Source of the DNA: an uncultured Burkholderiales bacterium
GTDB taxonomy: Bacteria > Pseudomonadota > Gammaproteobacteria > Burkholderiales > Burkholderiaceae_C
Direction: 5' to 3'
Assembly: GCA_937873395.1 (NCBI GenBank)
Contig: CALMYH010000121.1
Coordinates: forward strand, 1 to 33,001
Length of the DNA: 33,001 nucleotides
Part shown: one piece after another, positions 1 to 11,228 of the stretch
How the letters are laid out: the number at the start of each line of letters is the position of its first letter
Numbering within the stretch: the stretch's first letter is position 1
Notes under the pieces: generated by a model
What the model was told of the DNA's origin: nothing
The model's input: only the letters and a program-made list of their open reading frames with translations
The model's database searches: none
Position numbers and translations under genes: made by a program

Positions 1-80
<80 letters not shown>

Positions 81-100
81 TGTCCCCCGGCCTTCATTGA

Positions 101-125
101 AAAGGGCGCCTTCGGGCGCCTTTTT
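101..125. terminator. Rho-independent terminator, probably bidirectional
   Basis: GGCGCC (105-110), loop TTCG, GGCGCC (115-120), extended by A-T and G-T pairs, with an A run on the left and TTTTT on the right. It ends gapA. Because the flanks are A-rich on one side and T-rich on the other it could also stop the convergent SPOR/birA transcript from the minus strand. Confidence 0.85.
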
Positions 126-142
126 CATGCTTGGGAGGCCAC

Positions 143-190
143 CGTGCCGTTGTCCCCCTGGGGGGAAGCCGCGAAGCGGCGCAGGGGGCA
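143..190. repeat. Dispersed GC-rich hairpin repeat, copy 1
   Basis: The core is GTTGTCCCCCTGGGGGG, then AGCCGCGAAGCGGC, then GCAGGGGGC. A close relative lies at 12947-12992 and a variant lies inside topB at 3636-3710. The C run can pair with the adjacent G run, or with the distal G run enclosing the GCCGC/GCGGC hairpin. This copy abuts the stop codon of the minus-strand SPOR gene (193). I recognise this pattern as a family of intergenic repeats common in Comamonadaceae, but cannot name it. Confidence 0.7.
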
Positions 191-192
191 CC

Positions 193-870
193 CTACTCGC
201 AGGGCTGCAGCGGTTTGCCGGCCAGCGCGGCGCCCAGGCCCGCGACTTCGGCGCGCTGGGCGTCGGTCACGGCTGGCAGTCGCAGCACGTGGCTGACTGT
301 CTCGGGTCGTTCCGCTTCGACCCGGGCGGTGCGCACGCCCTTGCGTGCCAGGTCGCGCAAGCCTTGTTCGGCCGCTTCTTCGGTGGAGAAGGTGCCCAGG
401 GCCAGTCCCGGTCCGGCCGCGATGTTGACTTCACGGAAATCCACTTTCAGCTCACGCAACTCGACCTTCTTGCGCGCCACCTGCTCTGGGTTGAAGCGGC
501 CCATGTAGACGATCCAGCGGCCCGGCACGCGAACTTCCTCGATGCGCCAGGCGGACGCCGCAAGGCCTGTGGTCGTCAGGGCATTGCGCAAGGTCTCGGC
601 CTCGGCCGTGCTGAACCCGCTGGCCACCCAGCATCGGGTGTCGGGCTCAGTCACGGACCCAGGCGTGGGCGCCGGGGCGGATGGCGATCCGTTGGAAGAC
701 GGTGGGGGGCTGGACGGAGGGGTCACCAGGCGAACGGTTTCGGGCCTGAGCTGCGCCTGAAGCCGTTCGGGTTCGCGCTGCTTGCCCTGCGTGTCACCCA
801 GCAGGCCCTGGGTCCAGCCGTAGTAGAGCAGGTTGGCCAGGGCCAGCGCCACGATGGTCCATCTCAGCAT
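193..870 (-). CDS. SPOR-domain-type membrane-anchored protein
   Basis: 225 residues. One N-terminal hydrophobic segment (about residues 3-16) acts as a signal anchor. A Pro/Ser-rich linker follows (about 50-72), then a C-terminal domain from about residue 78 containing CWVASGFST and WIVYMGRF and a second half with GLALGTFSTEEAAEQGL. The two beta-alpha halves with alternating hydrophobics fit a SPOR (peptidoglycan-binding) fold, as in proteins that sit at the division septum and bind denuded glycan. Sequence similarity within SPOR is weak, so this is a family-level call. It overlaps the end of birA by 7 bases and is probably co-transcribed with SET and birA. A SPOR-type gene after birA is a neighbourhood I recall from Burkholderiales. 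Confidence 0.68.
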   Translation of the reverse strand: MLRWTIVALALANLLYYGWTQGLLGDTQGKQREPERLQAQLRPETVRLVTPPSSPPPSSNGSPSAPAPTPGSVTEPDTRCWVASGFSTAEAETLRNALTTTGLAASAWRIEEVRVPGRWIVYMGRFNPEQVARKKVELRELKVDFREVNIAAGPGLALGTFSTEEAAEQGLRDLARKGVRTARVEAERPETVSHVLRLPAVTDAQRAEVAGLGAALAGKPLQPCE

Positions 871-1670
871 GGGCGGACACTCACCTCGGCGCTGGTGATG
901 CGGCGCGTGACACCGGCGCAGTCCAACAGCAGGGCGCCTTCGGCATCGACGCCACAGGCCTGTCCTTCGCCGCCGTCCGACAGCCGGACTGTGCGGCCAG
1001 CCAGGGCATCGAGTCGGGCGAATCGGTTCTGGAAGCCGGCGAAGCCGTCGGTCTCGAATCGCAGCAGGTCATGAACCAGGGGAACGGCCACCCGCTCCAG
1101 GGTTTCGCCCGCGGTGATGCCCATGAGCACCTCTGCCAGACCGGCCGGAGGCAGGGGCGGCGCCACTGCACCGGTGCTGGTCGGGGGCAGGGCGGACGCG
1201 TCGGGACGGGCGATGTTGATGCCCACCCCCACCACCACCAGCCGGCGCCCGGCCGCGTCCGGGGCGTTGCCCGTGTGGGTGGCGGTTTCCACCAGAATGC
1301 CGCCCAGCTTGCGCTGCTGCAGCCAGAGGTCGTTGGGCCATTTCAGCCGCACATCGGGGTGCAGGTGTTCGGCCAGGCTGATCCCTGCCACCAGCGACAG
1401 CCCCGACCAGCTGGCCGGGGCCATGGGCAGTCCGAGCGAGAAGGTGAGCGACTGGCCGGGCCGGCTGTGCCAGCCGCGCCCGAGCCGGCCACGGCCGGCG
1501 GTCTGGCGCTCGGCCACCAGCAGCACCGGATCCAGCAGGCCGTCGCGGGCGCGCCGCATCAGCTCGGTGTTGGTGGAGTCGATCTCCGGCAGCACTTCGA
1601 CGGTGAAGGACGGCAACCGCGGCACCAGTGCCTGCCAGATGTTCTCTGAGCGGGCGAGCAGGTCGGTCAT
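864..1670 (-). CDS. birA: Biotin--[acetyl-CoA-carboxylase] ligase
   Basis: 268 residues. BirA activates biotin with ATP to biotinyl-5'-AMP and attaches it to the lysine of the biotin carboxyl carrier protein in the cytosol. Seen in order: STNTELMRRA (family N-terminal motif), GRGRLGRGWHS (the flexible biotinyl-AMP binding loop), LKWPNDLW, and KLGGILVE with the lysine that contacts the adenylate. There is no N-terminal helix-turn-helix, so this is the monofunctional form that does not repress a bio operon. An in-frame start exists 18 codons upstream (1724), but I chose ATG at 1670. It overlaps the SET gene stop as ATGA, indicating translational coupling, and the extra residues lie inside the SET gene and match no family sequence. 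Confidence 0.92.
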   Translation of the reverse strand: MTDLLARSENIWQALVPRLPSFTVEVLPEIDSTNTELMRRARDGLLDPVLLVAERQTAGRGRLGRGWHSRPGQSLTFSLGLPMAPASWSGLSLVAGISLAEHLHPDVRLKWPNDLWLQQRKLGGILVETATHTGNAPDAAGRRLVVVGVGINIARPDASALPPTSTGAVAPPLPPAGLAEVLMGITAGETLERVAVPLVHDLLRFETDGFAGFQNRFARLDALAGRTVRLSDGGEGQACGVDAEGALLLDCAGVTRRITSAEVSVRPC

Positions 1671-2158
1671 CGCTTCTTCGGGGCCAGGAGCGTGCCGCGG
1701 CAGTTCCTGGCGCCGCACCAGCACGGGTACTCGGCCTTCAGCTTGGCCGTGTAGGGTTCGTCGATCACCAGGCCATAGTCGTAGAACAGCTCTTCGCCGG
1801 CCCGGATCGGTCGCCGGGCCCGGATGAACACCCGGCCGTTCTCCACCTCGGCCTCGCAGTTCGGATCGCAGCTGTGGTTGATCCAGCGCGCCGTGTTGCC
1901 GCCCACGTTGGCGTCGATCACACGGTCGTCGTCGATGTGGAAATAGAAGGTGTGGTTGGGCTGGGCCGGGTCGTGCGGGTGACGACGCAGGGCCTCGGGC
2001 CAGTCGATGATTTCGCCGGTGTACTCGATCAGGGTTTCGCCTTCACCCAGGTCCACCAGGGCGTAGACACCGCGGCCGTGAACGCCCGAGCGGCGCGCCT
2101 GGATTCGGCGCGACGGTGCGCGGCCGGGACTCGAAGCAAAACCAGGGGTTTTTTTCAC
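1667..2158 (-). CDS. SET-domain protein lysine methyltransferase
   Basis: 163 residues, essentially one SET domain plus a post-SET zinc knuckle. Motifs: GRGVYAL near 29 (SAM-binding start), YTGEIID near 46, the pseudoknot motif NHSCDPNC at 94-101, GEELFYDYG at 121-129 with the catalytic tyrosine, and the post-SET CWCGARNC at 146-153. SET enzymes transfer methyl groups from S-adenosylmethionine to protein lysines. The N-terminus is basic (about residues 1-23). It is the first gene of a minus-strand operon with birA (ATGA overlap) and diverges from topB. The substrate is unknown. Histone-H1-like Lys/Ala-rich proteins are plausible targets, and the adjacent TopB carries exactly such a tail (inference). 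Bacterial SET proteins of this size are known in Chlamydia and Burkholderiales. Confidence 0.9.
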   Translation of the reverse strand: MKKTPGFASSPGRAPSRRIQARRSGVHGRGVYALVDLGEGETLIEYTGEIIDWPEALRRHPHDPAQPNHTFYFHIDDDRVIDANVGGNTARWINHSCDPNCEAEVENGRVFIRARRPIRAGEELFYDYGLVIDEPYTAKLKAEYPCWCGARNCRGTLLAPKKR

Positions 2159-2191
2159 GACCGGAATTTTTGGTAAGGTTGATTCATGCAG

Positions 2192-2246
2192 GTGCGCGCG
2201 TGTGCGCGCCTACCCCCGTGCGCGTGTACGCGTGTGCATGCGCGCG
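2192..2246. other. Alternating pyrimidine-purine tract (Z-DNA-prone) between SET gene and topB
   Basis: Bases 2217-2246 alternate pyrimidine and purine without exception for 30 bases (CG, TG, TA and CA steps). A second stretch of about 18 bases (2192-2209) does the same, separated by CTACCCCC. Such tracts flip to left-handed Z-DNA under negative supercoiling. The tract ends 19 bases before the topB start, where the promoter or 5' leader of a topoisomerase gene should be. No convincing -35/-10 pair or strong ribosome binding site is visible. Confidence 0.75.
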
Positions 2247-2265
2247 AAGCCTCAGATTGTAGAGA

Positions 2266-5301
<3,036 letters not shown>

Positions 5302-5324
5302 CCCCCGAAACCAGGAGACACCCC

Positions 5325-5981
5325 ATGAGCCTCAAACTGTTCTTCGCCCCCGGCGCCTGTTCCTTCGTGCCGCACGCCATGCTGGAGCTGGCCGGCGCCG
5401 GGTTCGAGCCCATGACCGTCAAGCTGCACAAGGGCGAGCAGCGCAGCCCCGAATACCTGGCGCTGAACCCGCGCGGTCAGGTGCCGGTGCTGGTCGACGA
5501 CGGCGAGGTGGTGACGCAGATCGTGGCCATCCTGCTGCACCTGGATGCGAAGTTTCCGCAGGCCGGCATCCTGCCGGCCTCGGGCCTGGCCCGCACGCGG
5601 GCGCTGTCGACGCTGATGTGGATGAACAACACGGTGCACCCGACCTTCACCCACGTGTTCATGCCGCAGAAGTTCACCGACGACGAAGCCGCGCAAAAGG
5701 CCATCCGGGCCCATGCGGTGCAGGCCTACCGGGGCCTGCTCGGCGAGATCGAGGCGATGGCTGCCAAGGCCTCGCCCTGGCTGTGCGGTGACCGGCCTTC
5801 GGCGCTGGACGCCTACGCCCTGACCCTGCTGCGCTGGGGCGGTTACGCCGGCATCGACCCGACCACCTTCCCCGCCACCTGGGACCTGTCCCAGCGCCTG
5901 GCCGCGCTGCCGGCGGTGGCCCGCGCCATCGAGCGCGAGCGCCTGCAGCTCAACGTCTACCAGCCGCCCGCCGCGGCCTGA
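5325..5981 (+). CDS. Glutathione S-transferase family protein
   Basis: 218 residues, the usual GST length. The N-terminal thioredoxin-like domain (about 1-80) begins LKLFFAPGACSF, the SxxC-type start of bacterial beta-class GSTs with catalytic Ser/Cys. It continues with LNPRGQVPVLV (the cis-proline of the glutathione site) and a DGEVVTQIVAIL helix where E/S-I usually contacts glutathione. The helical C-terminal domain holds the GDRPSALDAYAL N-capping motif. The start is the ATG at 5325 with a CAGGAGA ribosome site 7 bases upstream, not the TTG at 5298 that overlaps the topB stop. It lies 23 bases after topB and overlaps the convergent LysR gene by 25 bases. Substrate cannot be inferred. Confidence 0.9.
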   Translation: MSLKLFFAPGACSFVPHAMLELAGAGFEPMTVKLHKGEQRSPEYLALNPRGQVPVLVDDGEVVTQIVAILLHLDAKFPQAGILPASGLARTRALSTLMWMNNTVHPTFTHVFMPQKFTDDEAAQKAIRAHAVQAYRGLLGEIEAMAAKASPWLCGDRPSALDAYALTLLRWGGYAGIDPTTFPATWDLSQRLAALPAVARAIERERLQLNVYQPPAAA

Positions 5982-6907
5982 CCCGCAGCGTGTGCCTCGC
6001 GCAGCGCCTGGCGCAGCAGCTCGGTCACCCGCAAGGGGGCCGGTGAGGCGCGGTGGATGGCGCTGAAGCGGCAGTCGTAGCGCAGCACCCGGGGCGCCAC
6101 CGCGCGCATCTGCCCCTGTTCCACGAACACGCGGGCATAGTGGTCGGGCAGGAAACCCACGTAGCCGCCCGACAGGATGAGGGTGGCCACGGCTTCCTGG
6201 TCGGAGGCGGTGGCGGCGCGGTCGAGCTGGCGCTGGTGCGTCAGCGCCATGTTGGGTGAGTGGTAGCCCAGGGCGGCCAGGGGCTGCCGGCGCAGGGCGT
6301 CCCAGTCCAGGCTCTGGTTCCGGGCCTCGAACCAGGGGTGGTCCTGCCCCGCATACAGCTGCATGGTTTCGCCAAAGAGGTCGTCGTAGACCAGGCTGTC
6401 CGAGCGCCGGTGCTCGGGCACGATGCCCAGCTGGAACTGCCCGTCCAGGACGCCGCGCTCGATCATGCCGATCGGCCCCACATGCAGGTGCAGGTTCACT
6501 TGCGGCGCCTGCCCGCGAAAGCGCGCCAGCGCCTGGGCGATGCGCGATTGCGGGTTGGTGGCCGTCTTCTCGAACAGGGCCAGGTGAAGGTCGCCACCCA
6601 GGCGGCGGTGGATGTCGTGCAGGCTGCTGCGGAACACCTCGGTGGCGGCCAGCAACTGGCGGGTGGCGGCGTAGACCTGTTCGCCCTCGGGTGTCAGCGC
6701 AAAGCCGCCGCGTCCGCGCCGGCACAGCACCAGGCCCAGCCGGGTCTCCAGGTCCTTCACATGCCGGCTGATGGTGGACATGGCCAGGTTCAGCTCCAGC
6801 TCGGCCGAGGCCATGCCGCCGCAGTCGGCCACGGCCTGGAACACACGCAGCAGTCGCAGGTCGACATCGGCCAGCTGACCGAGCCAGGGTTTGTCATTTA
6901 CTTGCAT
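5957..6907 (-). CDS. LysR-family transcriptional regulator
   Basis: 316 residues. The N-terminal winged helix-turn-helix (about 14-75) reads DLRLLRVFQAVADCGG, then ELNLAMSTISRHVKDLETRLG, the classic LysR recognition helix. It is followed by the linker helix and a two-lobed effector-binding domain (about 100-300). It diverges from the aminotransferase at 7006 with a 98-base shared promoter region, the standard arrangement in which LysR proteins control the neighbour and themselves. The likely target is therefore the aminotransferase and the inducer an amine or amino acid (inference). The 3' end overlaps the convergent GST gene by 25 bases. Confidence 0.93.
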   Translation of the reverse strand: MQVNDKPWLGQLADVDLRLLRVFQAVADCGGMASAELELNLAMSTISRHVKDLETRLGLVLCRRGRGGFALTPEGEQVYAATRQLLAATEVFRSSLHDIHRRLGGDLHLALFEKTATNPQSRIAQALARFRGQAPQVNLHLHVGPIGMIERGVLDGQFQLGIVPEHRRSDSLVYDDLFGETMQLYAGQDHPWFEARNQSLDWDALRRQPLAALGYHSPNMALTHQRQLDRAATASDQEAVATLILSGGYVGFLPDHYARVFVEQGQMRAVAPRVLRYDCRFSAIHRASPAPLRVTELLRQALREAHAAGQAAAGGW

Positions 6908-7005
6908 GAATCGTCAACCAGGCTTGCATATCGTGTCATTTTCCGAAGAATACCGGCTTTGCACAATGGCAGACTCCGACATCTCTCTCTGACAGCGAGC
7001 TCCCC
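6908..7005. promoter_or_regulatory. Divergent LysR/aminotransferase promoter region
   Basis: A short AT-richer gap between two divergent genes. The best dyad is ATTTTCCGAAGAAT at 6938-6951, with 5 of 7 pairs symmetric and close to a T-N10-A layout. It is a candidate LysR box but a weak one. No convincing -35/-10 pair was found. Confidence 0.35.
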
Positions 7006-8370
7006 ATGGACATGACCGACAGCCAGCGCCTTCAAGCCAGTGCACGCACCGACGCCGAATGGCTGTCGGCCCACTGGATGCCCTACACCGGCAACCGCGA
7101 GTTCCACCAGAACCCCCGCCTGATCACCGCCGGCAAGGGGGCGTACTACACGACCCACGACGGCCGCCAGGTATTCGACGGCCTGTCGGGTCTGTGGTGC
7201 ACCGGCCTGGGCCACGGCCGCCAGGAAATCGTCGACGCGGTGGCCCGCCAGGCCGCCACGCTGGACTATTCGCCGGCCTTCCAGTTCGGCCATCCGCTGT
7301 CCTTCGAGCTGGCCAACCGCATCGTTCAGAAAATGCCCGCCGGCCTGAACCGGGTGTTCTTCACCGGCTCGGGCTCCGAGTCGGCCGACACCGCGCTCAA
7401 GATGGCGCGCGCCTACTGGCGGGCCAAGGGGCAGGCCAGCAAGACCCGCCTGATCGGCCGCATCAAGGGCTACCACGGCGTCAATTTCGGCGGCATCTCG
7501 GTCGGTGGCATCGTGGCCAACCGCAAGCTGTTCGGCCAGGGCGTCGAAGCCGACCACCTGCCCCACACCCAGCCGCCCAACGGCAGTTTCCACCGCGGCA
7601 TGCCACCGGCCGAAGGGCCGCACGGTGTGGCGCTGGCCGACGAGCTGCTGAACCTGATCGCCCTGCACGACGCCTCCAACATCGCGGCGGTGATCGTCGA
7701 GCCCATGTCGGGCTCGGCCGGGGTGGTGATTCCTCCGGTGGGCTACCTGCAGCGCCTGCGCGAGATCTGCACCGCCCACAACATCCTGCTGATCTTCGAC
7801 GAGGTCATCACCGGTTTCGGCCGCATGGGCGCCTGGACCGGGGCCGAGGCCTTCGGCGTCACGCCCGACATCCTCAACTTTGCCAAGCAGGTCACCAACG
7901 GCGTGCAGCCGCTGGGGGGCGTGGTGGCCCGGCAGGAGATCTGCGACACCTTCATGGCCGCCGGCGGCCCGGACTACATGCTGGAGTTCCCGCACGGCTA
8001 CACCTACTCGGCGCACCCGGTGGCCTGCGCGGCGGGTGTCGCGACGCTGGACCTGCTCGAGCGCGAAAACGCCCTGGAACGCGTGCGCGAACTGGCGCCG
8101 GTGCTGGAGAACGCGGTGCACGGCCTGCGTGGCGCGCCGCACGTGGCCGACATCCGCAACCTCGGCCTGGCCGCGGGCATCACCATCGCGCCGGTGCCGG
8201 GCGAGCCGGCGCGCCGCCCTTACGAGATCGCCATGGCCATGTTCGCCAAAGGGTTCTACGTGCGCTACGGCGGCGACACCATCCAGCTGGCGCCGCCCTT
8301 CATCAGCACGGCAGCCGAGATCGACCGGATGGTCGACGCGCTGGGCGAGACCCTGCAGCGGACTGCCTGA
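7006..8370 (+). CDS. Class III omega-amino acid:pyruvate aminotransferase
   Basis: 454 residues, the size of class III PLP aminotransferases. These enzymes move an omega-amino group from beta-alanine or an amine to pyruvate. Seen: DGLSGLWCTGLGHGR (substrate-entry region), FFTGSGSESADTALK (phosphate-binding loop), GYHGVN (aromatic residue stacking on PLP), FDEVITGFGRMG with the Asp pairing the pyridine nitrogen, and NFAKQVTNG with Lys294 as Schiff-base lysine. The overall pattern is that of beta-alanine:pyruvate transaminases (OAPT type). ATG 7006 and ATG 7012 are both possible starts, and no strong ribosome site separates them. It is divergent from a LysR regulator. Its stop lies 6 bases from the stop of the convergent kinase gene. 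Confidence 0.92.
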   Translation: MDMTDSQRLQASARTDAEWLSAHWMPYTGNREFHQNPRLITAGKGAYYTTHDGRQVFDGLSGLWCTGLGHGRQEIVDAVARQAATLDYSPAFQFGHPLSFELANRIVQKMPAGLNRVFFTGSGSESADTALKMARAYWRAKGQASKTRLIGRIKGYHGVNFGGISVGGIVANRKLFGQGVEADHLPHTQPPNGSFHRGMPPAEGPHGVALADELLNLIALHDASNIAAVIVEPMSGSAGVVIPPVGYLQRLREICTAHNILLIFDEVITGFGRMGAWTGAEAFGVTPDILNFAKQVTNGVQPLGGVVARQEICDTFMAAGGPDYMLEFPHGYTYSAHPVACAAGVATLDLLERENALERVRELAPVLENAVHGLRGAPHVADIRNLGLAAGITIAPVPGEPARRPYEIAMAMFAKGFYVRYGGDTIQLAPPFISTAAEIDRMVDALGETLQRTA

Positions 8371-8376
8371 CCGGGC

Positions 8377-9852
8377 TCAGCCCTCTTCGTTCGGGGCGGG
8401 CTTGGGTGCAAAGCGCACCGAGGCCCGCAGACCGCGCCGGGGACCGTCTGGGAAGGCGTCGTCCATCTGCAGCGTGGCGCCGTGCTGCTGGACGATTTCA
8501 TGCACGATGGCCAGGCCCAGGCCTGAACCGTCCACGTTCGTGCCCAAGGCCCGGTAGAAGGGCTGCAGCACGAACTCGCGTTCGTTTTCCGGAATGCCGG
8601 GGCCGTTGTCCTCCACCTGCAGCACCTGCACGCCGCTGAAACGGTCCAGCAGCATGCGCGCGGTGACCACACCGCCCCGTCCCACGTAATTGATGGCGTT
8701 GTCGACCAGGTTGCGCACCATCTCCTGCAGCAGCGTCGGGTTGCCTTCGATCAGGCAGTGCGCCGGCATTTCCTCGGGACCCTCGTAGCCCAGGTCGACG
8801 CCGTGTTCCAGCGCACGCGGCACCGAGTCCTGCACCACCCCCTTGACCAGGCGCGCCAGGTCGATGCGGGCACTCGGCAGGGTGCGGCCGGTGGTTTCCG
8901 CGCGCGCCAGTGCCAGCAACTGGTTGACGGTGTGGGTGGCGCGCGCGCTGGAGCGGGCGATCTGCTGCAGCGAACCGCGGATTTCCATCGGATCGGTTTC
9001 GCGCTGGGCCAGCTCCGCCTGCATGCGCAGGCCGGCCAACGGCGTCTTGAGCTGGTGCGCCGCGTCGGCCAGGAAGCGTTTCTGGGTGCTCAGCGAGGTC
9101 TTCAGGCGCGTCAGCAGGTCGTTGATGGAGGACACCAGCGGCGCCACTTCCTGCGGAATGAAGGACTCCTCGATCGGGCTGAGGTCGTCGGGCTTGCGCG
9201 CCCGGATGCGCTGCTCCAGCTCGTTGAGTGGGCGAATGCCCCGCACCAGCGCCAGCCACACCAGCAGCACCGCCAGCGGCAGGATGACGAACTGCGGCAC
9301 CATCACGCCCTTGATGATCTCGGTCGCCAGGGTGGAACGCTTGCCCTTGGTCTCGGCCACCTGCATCAGCACCAGACGCTGGCCATCGCCGAAGCGCGAT
9401 AGCCAGATGTAGGCCACCCGCACCTCGTCACCGCGCAGCACGTCGTCGCGCAGCAGCACGCGGCCCGGTTCGGGCGACACGTTGTCGCGCGGCAGGGGGA
9501 AGTCGCTCTCGCCGCTGATGACTTCGCCGCGGGCGTCCATCACCTGATAGTAGACCAGGTCGCTGTCGTCGGCCCGCAGCAGGTCGCGCGCCTGCGGGGT
9601 CAGGTCGAAACGCACCTGACCCTCCTGGCTGACCACGAACTGCGTCAGGGCCAGCAGGTCGAACTCCAGCGCGCGGTCAAAAGGCTTGCTCGCGATGCCC
9701 TGGGCCACAAACCAGGTCAGCGCCAGCGACAGCGGCCAAAGCAGCAGCAGCGGCGTGAGCATCCAGTCCAGGATCTCGCCGAACAGGCTGCGCTGCTCGC
9801 GCTGGAACAGCCCGAAGGACAGGGATTCGTTCTCGCGATCCTCGGTCGCCAT
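8377..9852 (-). CDS. TctE-like sensor histidine kinase
   Basis: 491 residues, inner membrane. TM1 is about 31-51 and TM2 about 184-204, enclosing a periplasmic sensor of roughly 130 residues of the 2CSK_N type found in TctE. A HAMP-like linker follows, then the dimerisation/phosphoacceptor helix FLADAAHQLKTPLAGLRMQ with His266. The catalytic ATPase domain shows the N box (LVDNAINYV), G1 (VEDNGPGIP), F box (LQPFYRA) and G2 (GSGLGLAIV). It phosphorylates the response regulator encoded 44 bases upstream (start 10571). TctE kinases usually govern tricarboxylate or other carboxylate uptake, but no transporter adjoins here, so the signal is unknown. Confidence 0.93.
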   Translation of the reverse strand: MATEDRENESLSFGLFQREQRSLFGEILDWMLTPLLLLWPLSLALTWFVAQGIASKPFDRALEFDLLALTQFVVSQEGQVRFDLTPQARDLLRADDSDLVYYQVMDARGEVISGESDFPLPRDNVSPEPGRVLLRDDVLRGDEVRVAYIWLSRFGDGQRLVLMQVAETKGKRSTLATEIIKGVMVPQFVILPLAVLLVWLALVRGIRPLNELEQRIRARKPDDLSPIEESFIPQEVAPLVSSINDLLTRLKTSLSTQKRFLADAAHQLKTPLAGLRMQAELAQRETDPMEIRGSLQQIARSSARATHTVNQLLALARAETTGRTLPSARIDLARLVKGVVQDSVPRALEHGVDLGYEGPEEMPAHCLIEGNPTLLQEMVRNLVDNAINYVGRGGVVTARMLLDRFSGVQVLQVEDNGPGIPENEREFVLQPFYRALGTNVDGSGLGLAIVHEIVQQHGATLQMDDAFPDGPRRGLRASVRFAPKPAPNEEG

Positions 9853-9896
9853 GTCAGTGCTTCTGCCGCATGGCGTTCAGGCAGCGGCTGGCGCGT

Positions 9897-10571
9897 TCAC
9901 CCGGGGATCTTCTCGAGGCAGTAGCCCAGGCCGCGCACGGTGGCGATGCGAATCGGGCCCTTCTCGATCTTCTTGCGCAGGCGGTGGATGTAGACCTCGA
10001 TGGCGTTGTTGCTCACCTCTTCGCCCCATTCGCACAGGCGCTCGACCAGCTGGTCCTTGCTCACCAGGCGGCCGGCGCGTTGCAGCAGCACCTCCAGCAG
10101 GCCGAGTTCGCGCGCCGAGAGTTCCACCATCTTGCCGTCGATGGTGGCCACGCGGCCGGCCTGGTCGTATTCCAGCGGACCGTGCTTGATGGTGTTGGTG
10201 GTACCGCCCATGCCGCGGCGGACCAGAGCCCGCACCCGGGCCTCCAGCTCCTGCAGCGAAAACGGTTTGGCCATGTAGTCGTCGGCGCCGTAGTCCAGCC
10301 CCTTGACGCGTTCTTCCACGCTGTCGGCCGCGGTCAGGATGAGCACCGGCATGGTCGAACCGCGCGATCGCAGGCGCTTGAGCACCTCCAGCCCGTGCAG
10401 GCGTGGCAGGCCCAGGTCCAGGATGAGCAGGTCGAACTCGTTGTTGGTCATCAGCGCGGCGTCGGCCTCGCTGCCGGTGGCCACGTGGTCCACCGCAGCG
10501 CCGGCGGCGCGCAGGCTGCGCAGCAACCCGTCGGCCAGCACCTGGTCGTCTTCGGCTATCAGGATGCGCAT
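9897..10571 (-). CDS. OmpR/TctD-type response regulator
   Basis: 224 residues. The receiver domain (1-120) has the acidic pair Glu7-Asp8-Asp9, phospho-acceptor Asp52 in LLILDLGLP, Thr in LILTAAD and the conserved Lys in YMAKPF. The winged-helix DNA-binding domain (about 130-224) ends in VRGLGYCL, with YIHRLRKKIE as recognition region. The start is ATG at 10571, preceded by GAGGAG at good spacing. A longer open frame upstream is not supported. It is the first gene of the operon with the histidine kinase. Confidence 0.95.
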   Translation of the reverse strand: MRILIAEDDQVLADGLLRSLRAAGAAVDHVATGSEADAALMTNNEFDLLILDLGLPRLHGLEVLKRLRSRGSTMPVLILTAADSVEERVKGLDYGADDYMAKPFSLQELEARVRALVRRGMGGTTNTIKHGPLEYDQAGRVATIDGKMVELSARELGLLEVLLQRAGRLVSKDQLVERLCEWGEEVSNNAIEVYIHRLRKKIEKGPIRIATVRGLGYCLEKIPG

Positions 10572-10669
10572 CGTGTCTCCTCGCGGTTTTTCGGCCATTT
10601 TAGGCGGGCGCAGGGCTTCCCGGCTGCCCGGCGCATCGGGGTTTGCGCGCACCTGTCCGTCCCGTTCCC

Positions 10670-11191
10670 TCAGTCGCCCCCGGCATAGGCTTCCAGTCCG
10701 AGCGCCACCACGGTGGCCACATCCTGGCCCACCTGGGACCGGAACTCGGCCTCGGCCCGCGCCACGGCGAGCCGGAATGCCTCCAGCCAGAGCAGGCCGG
10801 TGTCGGTGAACACAATGCGGCGGGCGCGCCCGTCCAGCGGGTCGGCTTCGCGCCGCACCAACCCCCAGGCCTCGCACTGGTCGACCAGGTCGCCCATGGC
10901 CTGCTTGCTCATGCCGGCGCGCGCGGCCAGTTCGGTCAGCCGCGACCCCTGCATCGACAGGTGCCGTGTGAGGTGGATGTGGGCGGCGCCGATCTGGTCG
11001 CGCGCGGCCAGATTCGACAGGGCCAGCGGCACATGGGCGTCGTGCGCCATCAGGTGCAGCACCCGGGCGTCGAAGCGCCGCAGCGCCTCGCCCATCAGCC
11101 GGCCCAGGTGGCTGCTGCGCCAGCGGTCGTCGTGAGAAGTGGTCACCGGTGTCACCAGATAGGGCCTGATTTGGTCAGGCAAACTGAACAA
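10670..11191 (-). CDS. MarR-family transcriptional regulator
   Basis: Up to 173 residues. The winged helix-turn-helix is seen as LTELAARAGMSKQAMGDLVDQ (recognition helix) followed by the wing RREADPLDGRARRIVFT, the signature DxRxR-type wing of MarR proteins. The flanking helices would form the dimer interface. The frame opens at TTG 11191. In-frame GTG codons at 11155 and 11146 are alternative starts, and no start has a clear ribosome site, so the N-terminus is uncertain. It diverges from recA. A perfect inverted repeat at 11195-11214 just upstream is the likely autoregulatory operator. The ligand is unknown. Confidence 0.85.
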   Translation of the reverse strand: MFSLPDQIRPYLVTPVTTSHDDRWRSSHLGRLMGEALRRFDARVLHLMAHDAHVPLALSNLAARDQIGAAHIHLTRHLSMQGSRLTELAARAGMSKQAMGDLVDQCEAWGLVRREADPLDGRARRIVFTDTGLLWLEAFRLAVARAEAEFRSQVGQDVATVVALGLEAYAGGD

Positions 11192-11194
11192 ATT

Positions 11195-11214
11195 TTAGCT
11201 TGATCCGAAGCTAA
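11195..11214. promoter_or_regulatory. Inverted repeat, probable MarR operator
   Basis: TTAGCTT (11195-11201), six-base spacer GATCCG, AAGCTAA (11208-11214). This is a perfect 7-base inverted repeat of the 18-20 bp length that MarR dimers bind. It lies directly upstream of the marR frame and covers the candidate recA -35 box. Confidence 0.6.
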
Positions 11215-11227
11215 GGCCCGATAAACT
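11200..11227 (+). promoter_or_regulatory. Candidate recA promoter
   Basis: TTGATC (11200-11205), 16-base spacer, TAAACT (11222-11227). Each box matches the sigma-70 consensus at four of six positions. Its position is supported by the SOS-box-like sequence immediately downstream, where LexA would block the start site. Confidence 0.5.
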
Positions 11228-11228
11228 C

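Noticed and set aside
6898-8142. A 414-codon antisense frame across the aminotransferase
   Set aside because: Shadow of the aminotransferase with His/Arg/Val-rich low-information sequence.
10572-10877. An extended N-terminus for the response regulator
   Set aside because: The receiver domain starts directly at ATG 10571 with GAGGAG upstream, and the extension overlaps the MarR gene in another frame.
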